From Cordia subcordata (Eukaryota; Streptophyta; Magnoliopsida; Boraginales; Cordiaceae), in assembly GCA_028554755.1 (NCBI GenBank), contig JAPTOF010000024.1:5208001-5272000 (forward strand): a stretch of 64,000 bases of DNA, read 5' to 3'. Below the pieces are notes generated by a model. That model had not been told where the DNA came from. It saw nothing but the letters and a program-made list of their open reading frames with translations, and did no database searches. Made by a program: the position numbers and the translations under genes. Of the stretch, positions 34,464-45,432 are shown piece after piece (position 1 is the stretch's first letter; each line of letters opens with the position of its first letter).

Positions 34464-35235
34464 CGTTGATGGAGAGTTTACATCTTGTAGTGAGGAAGAG
34501 GATGAGTTTGATTGTCTTCCAATTCTCGATGACTTTGGATATGTTTTAGAGAAAGTGGTACCCTATCCTCTCGTTTATTCACTGCCTCCTATTGGGTTGT
34601 GTGAACCTATTTTTCCCTCTCTTCTCACATTGCACACATGTTTAGAGGATGATCTTGTTGTTCTTAAAACTCTGAGAGTCTACACTTAAGGAGTTAGGCT
34701 CACATACCTCCCTTCAGCATTCATATTTGCATGATAAAGAGTCTTTTGAGTCCCATTTATCCCTTTCACCTATGTCTCCTTATTGTGAGAAGTTTGAGAG
34801 ACTTTTGCATGTTCACTCCCCATCCCATAGAGAGGAAGAGTCTAGTGCTTCTATATCCCTTATTCTTGATCATTTAGACTCTCCTTCTTTAGATGTTGTC
34901 CCTATTCCCAATCCCATTCCATTAAATCATCCCCCTCTTTAAAGCTCACATTTATGCCCTCTTGCATGGAACACTTTCAACTAGGTCTATCGCACATTTC
35001 TCCCACTTTGCATGCATGGGACCTTTCACTGACCTATAGGGAGGGTCTGTTCCTAGATCTAGATAATGAGAAGAAGGCCATAAGGTGATTAATTAGTGAG
35101 CAAGTAAGGCATGATCTTTCATATTTGTACATGGTCCTTATCACACTTGAGCACACATTCATATTTGACACTTTGGCGTAGGATTTTGAAAAAGAGTGTT
35201 TTGTTCATTCATTACCCTATCATTTGATGCATGGT
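34113..35235 (+). pseudogene. CCHC-led orphan frame of element C
   Basis: The ATG at 34113 gives MDRSNTSWFLLVSSFPPPVY, then CVLCGSCEHHTICC, again CX2CX4HX4C, with the rest of the N-terminal region shortened compared with A and B. The frame at 34384-34689 has a (ga)n microsatellite that codes for an Arg-Glu run, followed by CSEEEDEFDCLPILDDFGYV as in B. The end (about 34960-35190) reads CMEHFQLGLSHISPTLHAWD, then EKKAIR and a stop. The knuckle, the acidic block and the C-terminal block match A and B in order. No known enzymatic domain is seen. Confidence 0.55.
34430..34462 (+). repeat. (ga)n microsatellite inside the orphan frame of element C
   Basis: gagagagagagaaagagagagagagag-type run of about 33 bp. 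It is absent from the equivalent places of A and B. Confidence 0.85.
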
Positions 35236-36843
35236 CTTTTCCCTTTACCTCTTGTGCTTTGATGATTATTCAGCAATTTGTGCCATAAAACTTCAAACAT
35301 GTTTTGCTCTAACACTAGTAGTAGGCTGGGGGCATTAAATCTAGTACTACTAGGAGGCACCTTAGACATGTTTATACTTTCTTTGTTGTCCTTGTCTGTT
35401 GCTTGCTTTTGCTTTTGTATATAGTAGATTAGATTGTTTTGATTTGATTTTATTTCTCTTACCTTTTGATAGTTTAGGCTTTCTTTTGTTTGCTTTTATT
35501 CTTAGTAGGTTAGATTTTTACTCCCTCACTTGTTCTTCTTGCTCCTTTCCGTCATCATTGGTGCATCAAACCTATGCCCATTGCAAACATCCTTTTATAT
35601 CTTTCTAAATGTCAATGTGAGCTTATATAGTATTATCTACTAATAGCTTCTTTATTTTTTTGAGCATTGGTGCTTTCTACAAAAGATGAAGACTAGTAGA
35701 TCATTGGATAATCCTTGGCATTCATGAACATTTGCACAAACAAGGTTGTATTTCTTCATTCTTTACTTGTCCCAATCTATCGCCCTCTACATTTCTCATG
35801 TATGTTTCATGTTGCTTGCTTGGTGTGCTTAAATGTTATTTGCTTGAAGACAAGCAAAGTTTAGGTTTGGGGGTGTGGTAGTTGCTCTTTTTATACTTAT
35901 CATTTATAGGAAGATTTGCTTGCCATGCCTTGTTTTTTGCTCAAAATGTGTTCAATTTTTTTATTTTTTATTTTTTGCATGTTTTGAGTTGTTTATCTTT
36001 ATGTTGGTTAGAGAGTTGGCTTTTGCTATTGACTTAATTGATTGGAGAAAGTGAGGGTGTATTATGGGGAATGAATGGGGTGTGAGGTAAGACCTAGACT
36101 TTGAAGAAAATCCTTTTGAAAATTGTAGGGAATGAGCACTTCTAAGAATGCACCTTCTAGTTGCCCCACAATTTAGGTAGAAAAAGTGTTTTTATGGTTG
36201 TTAATCTGAGTGCCCTTTCCTTGATTGGTCATTTTGGTGTGCCTTAGCCCTTTCCTTTTTGTTTATGTTATGTATGGGAAGAAATGAAAAACAGATAGAA
36301 AAAAATGAGGAAAAAAAAGTTAAAGGTGAAAAAATTGAAAAAAATGAAAAATGGAAAAAGCCAAAAAGGTAACAAAAAGATGAAAAAATGAAGTATGTTA
36401 AATAAATGTTAAGTGACACAATGTCAACATAAGTGTTCTTTTTGTTATTCTATTGTGTTATGAATAAGGCTCTTACCTCAAAATATGATCCATTATGATG
36501 TATTTTTCTTTTCTTTGTATCTTTAGGCTAAGTGCATGTTGAGGGGCCATATTAGTTGATGGGGGCATGAAGTATAAACATTTCGAGTGCATAAGTTGAA
36601 ATCCTAAGTGTTATGGTGGTTTTTACTAGCTTGGTAAGTTCCCAAAAGATACGAGACCCCTTATGCTCGAGAGAAGGATCCGAAAATGACTAGGGGACCT
36701 CTTACACAAAAACAATGGCCCCTTATACCCCTTAGAATCAAAAGGAAAACAAGTCAATATAACCAGCAACTCTTTGAAAAGCGTGTGCGTACACTTTGGT
36801 TTAGGCTTGCTTGAGGACAAGTAAAGGGAAGATTTGAGGATGT
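35236..36843 (+). promoter_or_regulatory. 3' internal region of element C with two polypurine-like tracts
   Basis: A ctactaggaggcacc block lies at about 35346-35361. The first tract is at about 35847-35880 (tgaagacaagcaaagtttag, then tttgggggtg). The second is at about 36812-36842 (tgaggacaagtaaagggaag). An A-rich stretch lies at 36280-36400. No supported frame. Confidence 0.6.
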
Positions 36844-38570
36844 TAATGTGTATGTTTAGTGTATGTTTGTATATAGTGTTTGTATACATTTCTTAGGGTC
36901 TTTTAAGCATAATTGAGAGCATCTAGTGTTGCATTTGTGCACAATTAGTCATATATGTGCATAACATGTTGAAATGTATAAATGCTACCCTAAGTGCCTT
37001 ATTTCATGTTTTAGATGTGTTTTGGGAGAAGAAATTGAGCTTAATTGAAGATGTAGACGGCATGGGCAAGGCTTGAAGATGCATTTGAGATGAAAAGAGA
37101 AAGAAAACCAAGCTTAGAGGTTTTTAGAAGAGGTTCGAGGCAAAACAAAAACAAAACAAGGTGAAACGGAGCCGAATAGTGGAAGAAAAGGGGTACCAGC
37201 CTGGCACCCTTCAAGGAGCCGGTTGACCCCTTCTCTAAGCCACCTATTCTAGTAAATAAAGCCCTAGAACTAGCCTAGCAAAGCCCCAAGTACCAGTCGA
37301 CTAGTTTGGTCAACCAGTAGTGCGCTAAATGCCTATTTAAAGCTCGTTTTAGGTCATTTTTAACGAAGAAACTTTATTTTCTTAGACCCTAATCCTTTCC
37401 ACTTCACCAACACCCATAAAGACCATTCACACACCTAACCAAGCTACTATTGGAGCATTTAACAAGGATTTGAAGAGCTTGTATGATTTGGAAGTAAGAT
37501 CTGGGGGAGTTCTTCTTGTTCTTTCTCTATTTCTTGTAAATATGTTGCTACAGTAGGCTAAATCCTTAGGTGTTTGTTGTTGTATATTAGGTTAGGGTTT
37601 TGAATAAAGGATTTGTGTGTATCTGTGGCTTTTAATACATGTTTGTTTACATTGATCTATGGCATGAGTCAATATGTCTATGTGTTGACAATCGAATATC
37701 CCTCTGTGTTCGATAAACGCTTAGGTGAAGATGCATGTTTTATTTGTGCTTAAATTGCTTATATCTTGATATTGTGATGGTTGATTGGTGGTTATTAATC
37801 CATGTTTAAGCTAGGTTGTATTTCTTTTAGTTTTAAATCCAACTAATAACCTTCCAACTAGTTTAATCCATCCTAAATGGACTAGGTCTTAGCCTTAGAT
37901 TCAGTTAACAGTTTAGACAATAGGGGAAGATTCAATCAACTTCACTCGGGACCTAATTAACTAAGCTTGAAAACTCTAGGTCATAGGACAACACTATACT
38001 CTAGGGGTGATCAAACTAGGGATAGACCCGCACCGAGTCTTAGAGGATAATAAGATTAGTTGGCGAAGCCTAGTGAGAGAACTTTGCTAATTAAGCTCAA
38101 AAACTATAATTGGCTTAGAGAATCCTATACTACTAAGAGACGTTGCTTAAGGATAAGAGTCCACCTGCAATTGGAAGATAATCAGGACAATTAGCTAACA
38201 TTCTTAATAAAGCAATCGAAGCCACAGATAGACCTAATTCCTTATCATAACCCGAAACCTCTTTGCAACACGCAATCACCTTAGGTCATCTTCTACCTTG
38301 TTAGGTTTTCTTTTCTTAGTTTAACCCTATAGTTCCTCCATCACTTAGGCTTTATTTTCCATTTTCCAAGCTCCTTTTAATCCTAAAGAAAGCACACACA
38401 TGCAGGTAGCTAGTTTTTGGCACACGAGCACATAGAGACTGAACTTAGGAGCCTCCCTATAAAGACTATACCCGTACGCATGCTATACTTGGCACAATCC
38501 GTACACTTGTGGGTTAAGACTTAATCGTTCATTTTACGCTTAATTTTCCCACAACTGGTCTAACATATCA
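36844..38570 (+). repeat. 3' LTR of element C
   Basis: 1,727 bp. It starts TAATGTGTATGTTT (the first G changed) and ends catatCA, followed by the ctcag duplication. Confidence 0.85.
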
Positions 38571-38575
38571 CTCAG

Positions 38576-38599
38576 CCACTTAAGCAAACCCAATCCCTT
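38576..38599 (-). repeat. SINE-like sequence, part 2
   Basis: Holds the 5' end and most of the A-box-like motif of the sequence described at 32092-32186. Interrupted by element C. Confidence 0.35.
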
Positions 38600-39075
38600 G
38601 CTTGCTTTTGTGTTGCCAAGTGATAATAATTACTTAATACTAATAGCTCAATACACAAATATAAATGTAATAGACTTCATCCTTTATTCTTTCTATGACT
38701 TTAACAGAGAAGAAGACTTGATGGACCTTTATGGAGGTTTGACATTTGAGATGAAATTTTAATACTTTGAGATGCTATGATTTGAGATATGTGGTTGATT
38801 GATGTTTTAGTACGTCTATGTGATGCTAAGAGCTCATCATATGAAATGCCTATTGTGAAGGAGAATCATGAATAGAAGACTCCAAATATGTTTTATTGGT
38901 TATATCTTGCAATTACATAAAATTCTTTATGTAAGGGAGAGTCATACCTTTAAACTCCATTTATGCTTACTTATGTCAGCGGTAGTTATACCTAAATGGT
39001 CGTTTATGCTTCAAATGTGAAAAAATATATATTCCTCTTTACGTTGTTTATTATCATCAAAGAGGAGAGATTTTT
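38600..39075 (+). other. last internal part of the second Sirevirus-type relic, with purine tract
   Basis: No frame survives. Bases 39056-39071 (catcaaagaggagaga) resemble the tract at 6131-6152 (catcataaaaaagagggaga) that abuts the first Sirevirus LTR, so this is the plus-strand priming tract of the relic. Confidence 0.55.
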
Positions 39076-40320
39076 TGTTTTCTTATGTTCTGTTAAAACT
39101 TTTGATAATAAAAAATAAGGAAAAAAACATAATTAATGATTTTTATATACAAGTGCATCAATATTATATTTAAGTCAAATGCTTTGATAAATGCTTAACG
39201 TATGTGATTACATGATGAAGTTTGGTGTTTAACAAGATGGTAAGTGAATGGACATTGAGCAACACATAGACACTTTGAAGAAATGAAGATTCAAGGCTTA
39301 CTAGGTTTAGACTTGTGCTATTCTGCACATTCTCTTGGATAACAAATAATAGCTCAAATTCACGTGATCCTGATGTTGCATTTGTTTTAAAAAGGTCTTT
39401 GTATTGTGCAAAAGTGTTTAGCATTCTGTAAATGTCACTCTTTAAAATGCCAAAAGACATCCAATCTTTCACTATTTTAAGCTCTACTGGAAGCCCTCAC
39501 AAGAGATGGGATCAACTAGTTCTAATAACCTTCTTGTTGGGAAAGTTGTTAGTCAATTAACAATTCCAGTAAGCACCAAAATGGTGCAAGAAGTTCCAAT
39601 CAACCAATTGATAGGTGAGTTAAAACACTACTGCCATTCTAAATCAACTAAACTTATCATAGATAAGCATTCTTTCTTTAGTTTTGCATACAACTTGATC
39701 TTGAGCAAAAATCATTGACTTCCTAGCATTCAAAGCAATATCAAGAGTATTTATTAGCTATATTTCTTCATATGATCAAGAACCAGAGCTATAACTTGCA
39801 TATTTATTTGTTAAATATAGAGATTAACTTGCATATCTATTGCACAAAATAAAAACTATTACCTTATATCTCAAACATCATGTCTATTGCATTATGTCAT
39901 TATTTAGGAAGAATAAGTTGTGATCAAGTCATTGTAAGGAAATAATAAGGGAAAATCCTTCAAGTAGTTCAAGATAACACTAAAGGTCCTTCATGTGATC
40001 AAAGGTATTGTGCTCATTGGTCTATCATTTCACCAACAAGCAAAGCTAGAAGCCAAATAATTTAGTAAAGATCTTCTGGAGAAACATTAAAATAGACAAG
40101 ACCCAAGAGAGTGCTGACTACCATAAATATCATGTTTGATCTCTTCTCTACGCTCTCTTTCTTTTTCATACTTTTTCAATTGTTTCTTGCATATATTGTC
40201 TTGCATATTCTAACTTCTATTGTTGATTACAATAAAAAAAATATCTAGAATTTATATTTTGGAAAAATGGCAAAATCTCAATTCATCTACTCCCTTATTA
40301 GGCTAGTTTCTTGTGTAACT
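39076..40320 (+). repeat. 3' LTR of the second Sirevirus-type relic
   Basis: It starts about TGTTTTCTTATG after the purine tract. It aligns with 12569-13850 until about 39810 and then continues. Near 40285-40310, tctcaattcatctactccct resembles the right end of the first Sirevirus LTR. The exact end is uncertain by some tens of bases. Confidence 0.65.
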
Positions 40321-42100
40321 GAAGGATCTAGTTCTATTATCATGTCCACTTGTTTTTATGGATTTTATAAACTTAAATCATCCAAACAACATTGGTGGAG
40401 GAAACATAGCAAATAACACTTCTATTATATACACGAGCACAATATATGATGATATAAACATATAGGCAGTTAGGATTTGACGCTCATAACATGAGCATGA
40501 TGCGAATGGACTCTTTGTGCAATATCTGCCTTGATCAAGCCTTCTAGTAGTCTTCTCCATGATTTACGAGCTTTATAACTTAGATACAAAGTGTTATATA
40601 GTAGCAAGCACTAAAATAGGCTTAATTGAGGTTATGGGATTTAGTGTGTGTTCTTGGCGTTAGTGTGTGAAAATTTCTACACACTTATCAAGAGAATAAT
40701 TAAAGATTCTCAAGTGGGTATGTGCTCATCTTGTACTATTCAGTACACGGCAACCTTAAAAAGGATAAGGTTCTAAGAATATTATATTTCACTATGATAC
40801 CCCTCCTTAAACCTTCTAGATAACGAATATTTTCTTAGGATAAGGCCATCCTAATTATTCCACCTCACATACTAAATATCTTTCATATGGGGTCTATTTA
40901 ACCTCTCAAGATATCTAAGAGTTAAACTAAAATAACCTAGATAATTAAATTCGTATCTTAATACCAAACTCAAATATTAATTGAGCAACCCATTTAATAA
41001 ATATTACTTAATTAATATGTCCAATAGAGTAATGATTAGAAGAGGGACCAAAAGACATATGTACTCTCAGCTCCTAAAATGACCAAAATGCCCTTGCCAC
41101 TACTTTGGTGATTCAAAGGCCATTTTGACCTCGGTCTATTTCCACCAGAAGACCAAAGTAGCACTTCAAAGATAATAACTGCTAAGCAGGAGCTCATCAT
41201 ACGAAGTGACCTCTGTCTTTGACCAATCAAGCAAAATGAAAAATGCCCATGCCTATCTATGTATACCCGTAGTCTAGGTTGGTCCTTCCATGTAACATTA
41301 CCTCCAAGAATACATCTGGCACCTTGGAATCTCTAGTCTAGGAAATAATCATTTATCGGTAATGGATCTCTTGGTGTAGAGAGCAACCCAAAAGCCAAAT
41401 GATTGATATACCCTCGAAAGATAATATTACTAGATCTAGATTTAGATGATCACATGGACAAATCTAAGAAGGCACATAGACTTTGTTGCTGCATATGCAT
41501 GTCCCAACTAATTAGAATACAACACTTAACATACGGGGCAATCTGACCTACTCGTATCGAGATCAGTCCCATGGTACATTAAAGTGCTGCACCCTAACTT
41601 CAATAATCCATCCACATACACTTAAGATTAAGAGCATCAGTCACTCAAAAGCAGTAAGTGTCTATTCTTCTATTTGTGATGGCACGGTTCCCAGAAGATA
41701 TATTCATAGTGGCCTTATTCAATGTGTGACACGTACTAAGAACAAAGCCCGAAAATACCATTTAATGACCTAGGTAGATCACCCTATCAAGGAGACTAGC
41801 ACAATATAGCCTTATCCTGGTAAAGCGTCCAACCCTACCATTTAGTTATGGACCTATTGATGATATATCCAAAACTAGACTTGGACCTATTATGCACCCA
41901 AGTCATTGTTCTATATTATTGGACCTTTACACATTTTATCACATATACACCAAAGATAAAGTACATAAGAAAAGCTCTTAAATATATACAATCATCTATA
42001 TCTAGTTCAATATCCATGCACAAGTGATCTTTAAGGCATGCAACCCAAATAGCAACTATCCTTGAAATGGTCATCCATAAAAATAACACTCCTAATACAT
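40321..42100 (-). repeat. probable reversed copia LTR with decayed primer-binding site
   Basis: Read on the minus strand, 42100 to about 40590 is non-coding and LTR-like. It is followed by aagttataaagctcgtaaat and an ATG-led stretch (atggagaag, about 40560). The block resembles the TGGTATCAGAGC initiator-Met primer site followed by a gag start, with several changes. The gag frame is lost within about 60 codons and the sequence stops near the neighbouring LTR. The second LTR is not in the window. A tentative identification. Confidence 0.3.
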
Positions 42101-43879
42101 TAAAAATGATGAGTTGTCCACATGTTTTTAAATTTTGATCTAAAATAACCAGTCCATAAAAATGTAAGATTCTGAATCAGCCAACTTCTTATTCTTATGA
42201 CAAGTTTATATTGCATCTATTTTCTGAATTCTAGGAGGCCATTATAGGATTTTGTTTGTCATTGACAAGTTGTAACATTGTAATAAATGACATAGAAAAA
42301 AAAATAAAACATCAATCTTTTCCTCTAAAAGAAAATTAGAAGAAAAATCTTTTACTATGACTCAACTCAATCAAGATAATTTTCATCCAATACATACTAA
42401 GACTACCTATTTGAGTTCTTGTTCCTTTTATCTAAATTTCATCTAAAATGTAATATATAAAATTTAGATAATATAAATGTATGTGTATCCTAGAATAATC
42501 ACCCCAAAAATTAAAGTTGTTAAATTTTTACATTCAATTTAAATAGTTCATAGATTTTAAAGAGAATTTTATCTTTAGTAAGAGAATAAATGTGATATTC
42601 ATTTTGAATAAGATACTAACAATTAAAAAATTATTTTGGATTAGAAGAAAAGAAGTCAAAGAAAACACCCTCATCCATGTTATGGATATGGTTGCAATAA
42701 TGTGAAATACACTAAAATACAACATCTAAAGAACTTATTTTAAGACCTGCAAAATGTTAGATACTAGATTATCTGAGTCATTACCCTTCCTTCAAGCTTT
42801 ATCCATTCATAGGATTGCTAATAGTTTGAACAAAATCTAGATAATGTTATACATTTCATATACTATTGACTTTGGAATGTTACATTCTTCTAAAATTCTT
42901 CAATGATTTTTATTCATTGGTTAGATATTGAAAATCTTATGGATTACTTTTGTCCAAGCAAGTATTTTTAACGTTAAGGAAAAACAAATATGTCAAAGGA
43001 TTGTATTATCCATATGGAAGTTCTCTAAATAGATTTCTAGATATAATTATACTTTTATTTTTCTAAAAATGTTTCTCCTCATGTGTTCTTGTGAAATGAG
43101 TTGTGTAATTTAATCTAAATTTCATACATTTTAGAACTTGACTTAGTAGCAAACTGAGATAAATTTGGTCAAGTCTCTCTCTTATTTTCCTCCTTGAAAT
43201 CCAAGTAACATAATGGATACAGAGGAAATCAAATGAAGGCAACAAGACAAAAACACTATTGGTATATTTCTATGTAGTAACTCTTAATTTTGGATTGAAG
43301 TTTACGTGAAATTCAAATGTTGCTGGATAAAAGGATATATATTCTGAAAACTACTAAATACACATACCTCTCTCAAAAAGGACGCTCCATAAGGAGGTTA
43401 GTTAGCTCAAGTGACCCACTAATTTTTCTTTTGAAAAAAGGAAGTGTATGTATTCATACATATGTCATGTAAATTGAACCCACTGAAAATTCAAATATCC
43501 TTATTATTCTTGATTTTGTGAGAATATAATATAATTTGTTTAATATTGATGTAACTTTATGTATTCCAAGAAAGATCACTGTGGAAAGTTGCCAAAGTAA
43601 CAAATCTACATGATTATAAAATTGAGTGCTTTTATATTGCATTGGACTTAACTTCAAAAACTTTATAGTTACTTTACCGAGAGAAATACAAGTTTCTTCT
43701 TTGTATGACTTTCTTGAGCCCCAGCAACTCATTTTCACTTTTCTTTAGAAGAAATTGATTTGTCTTACTCGTTTTTACCCCTTGAAGTCTTTGTAAGTTT
43801 TCCTTAGTGGACTTGTAACACTTGAGAAGTCAAACCTAGTTTGATACTTATATCATTGAGATACATTCAAGTAGAAGAA
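42101..43879. other. AT-rich spacer, nothing recognised
   Basis: No frame, tandem repeat or terminal inverted repeat was found by eye. Short minus-strand frames here (60-94 codons) show no family pattern. Confidence 0.55.
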
Positions 43880-44480
43880 CTAAGTGATACCATGGTTGAT
43901 TAGGATCTTGCCAAGAAGCTGATTGATATGACAAAAAAATATTGTGTATTTTCAATTTATTTGCTAGCCAATGACAATTGGAATATGTACTTTGTAAATC
44001 TACTCAAGCTTTTTTATATAAATTATTCTTATATTGATCCTAGTGACAAAATTTTTGGCTCCACGCTTGTCTCTCAATCTGGCATATCCTTATTTCAAAA
44101 GAGAAGAAATACAAGGAAGAATTTACGAAGAATTAGTTTCTAGTTCATCTTTTAAAGGTTGAACATGTCAAAGAATACATGTTTATGTGAAGAGGTTTAC
44201 AAATGTATGATTGTGAAGGGCTTTTCTTCAAGACATGTTATATTCATTTATAATTTCGATGTGCAGTTGATAAAGGAATTGAGTCATATAACTGTATTTA
44301 GTGAGAAGTTACACTAGAAATTGCTCCACCTTATAGTAAGTGTAGAAAAGAAGATAACTTTACTACTAATTCTACATTTGAAGTAATGATTCTCAACCGG
44401 TTGTATAATGATCTCAATTTTCTTATTGTTGCATTGATTAGTAAAGTTGGTTTCGTTTAGTTCTAGACATGAGGAAAGAT
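43880..44480 (+). pseudogene. possible env-like fragment of a third copia relic
   Basis: The frame 43928-44143 includes NDNWNMYFVNLLKLFYINYS and DKIFGSTLVSQSGISLFQ. This resembles the segment with L..LFYANL followed by STL..G..I in plant retrotransposon env-like proteins, the region also seen at 14500-14640. The match covers about 45 residues only. Later sequence breaks into stops. Confidence 0.25.
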
Positions 44481-45310
44481 TCAATAAATCATTTATTTGA
44501 TATGTTTGTTCTATGCATTCCCAAAACTATCCTTGATGGTTTACTTGAAAAAAGTTGAGACATTTAGTACAAATTAAATGATAACATTGCCATACCATTA
44601 GGCCAAAATCCTTATTCTTCAACTCAAAATTTATGTAATCACTAGAAAACTAGCTTCTACTTCTTCTATTTATCCAAATGTCAAAATCTTGGTGGTTTGA
44701 TTTTGATTTTTTAGTTGGTGGGAACTACTTCACATAAGGACAACATATCCAATATTGATGACTTAATACATTTCTTCACCATAGCAATAATAGTGTCTCC
44801 TCTACGATGAAGATTTAGTTCAGCACTTCCTCACTTGGCCCCCCTTGATTGATAAGCTTGACCTATTTACCCAATTTCCTTACCTAAAGGGACCACCACC
44901 CGCCATGGTCTGGATAAAGCAGTGACCAGTTCAGTTATCTCCTCGGTGGTTGGCTTCTTAATATATAGGTCCCATGTGAGATTATGATAGGGCCGGGAGA
45001 GCCCGTGGTTGCTTGTTCCATGTTGTAAGAATGTTCTTTTAGAAGTTTGAGCCAAACAATATTTAGGGAAGATAGAATATCAAATGCATATGTAATGCGA
45101 AAGAAAATGAACCTAAGGAGATGCTCCAAAGGAACCTAAGAGTTCTGCGTAAACTCTCTAACCTAACAACTGCTGGTCAATTGCAGTAAACGCGTCGGAC
45201 TTTGACCTTGTAGAGTCCTCTAGATGCGAGTGCGGCCACCATCCCCCAATTTTTAAGTTTCTTTGTTTTTATTTTAATTTTGTCAGTTGAAAGTTTTTAA
45301 TATATACTCT
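44481..45310. other. spacer, nothing recognised
   Basis: No supported gene. The GC content rises locally around 44880-45010 and 45165-45240 without a frame I can identify. Confidence 0.5.
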
Positions 45311-45324
45311 CACCACCCTTTTTT

Positions 45325-45432
45325 AGTAAAGGCATCCTAAAATAGTTTGGTGGTCAGGTGCTTAGCATCGCAATGTGACTGTTTTGGAGTTCAATCCTGG
45401 ATTGCTTTGTTGTTGCTCTTGATTTTCTTTTT
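45325..45432 (+). repeat. tRNA-derived SINE-like sequence
   Basis: tagtttggtggtcaggtgct (A-box-like, about 45343-45365) is followed by ggagttcaatcctgg (B-box-like, about 45386-45400) at tRNA-like spacing, then a ttgttgttgc tail. The last bases are the target duplication of the LINE inserted here. The 5' limit is not clear. A plain tRNA gene is excluded because no cloverleaf can close around the boxes. Confidence 0.5.

Larger units (their letters stand above)
32187..38570 (+). mobile_element. element C: non-autonomous Athila/Tat-type Ty3/gypsy element
   Basis: The LTRs are 32187-33887 (1,701 bp) and 36844-38570 (1,727 bp). The flanks are a perfect 5-bp duplication, ctcag at 32182-32186 and at 38571-38575. 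The primer-binding region keeps ttttggcgccattgc. It has the same internal plan as A and B: CCHC-led frame, two purine tracts, no pol. It sits in a SINE-like sequence. The perfect target site and better primer site hint that C is the youngest of the three, although its LTRs are clearly diverged. Confidence 0.88.
12569..40320 (+). mobile_element. second Sirevirus-type copia relic, interrupted by nested elements
   Basis: Sequence at 12580-13250 plus 13745-13850 aligns along its length with 39085-39810 (shared blocks such as ttatgtt.tgtta.aacttttgat, gatgtttggtgttta and agcaccaaaatggt). These are therefore the two LTRs of one element, or of two copies of one family. Between them in plus orientation lie an RNase H scrap (13851-13990), an env-like region (14436-15886) and a purine tract just before the second LTR. 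The gap is filled by elements A, B and C, each with its own target duplication. Removing those leaves about 5.7 kb, so most of gag-pol is gone. The outer boundaries are approximate. Confidence 0.7.

Noticed and set aside
39170..39472. 100-codon minus-strand frame
   Set aside because: It lies within the 3' LTR of the second Sirevirus-type relic, opposite to its transcription, and the paired LTR lacks it.
45343..45400. Possible tRNA gene from A-box and B-box motifs
   Set aside because: No acceptor stem or anticodon arm can be formed; a SINE-like origin fits better.
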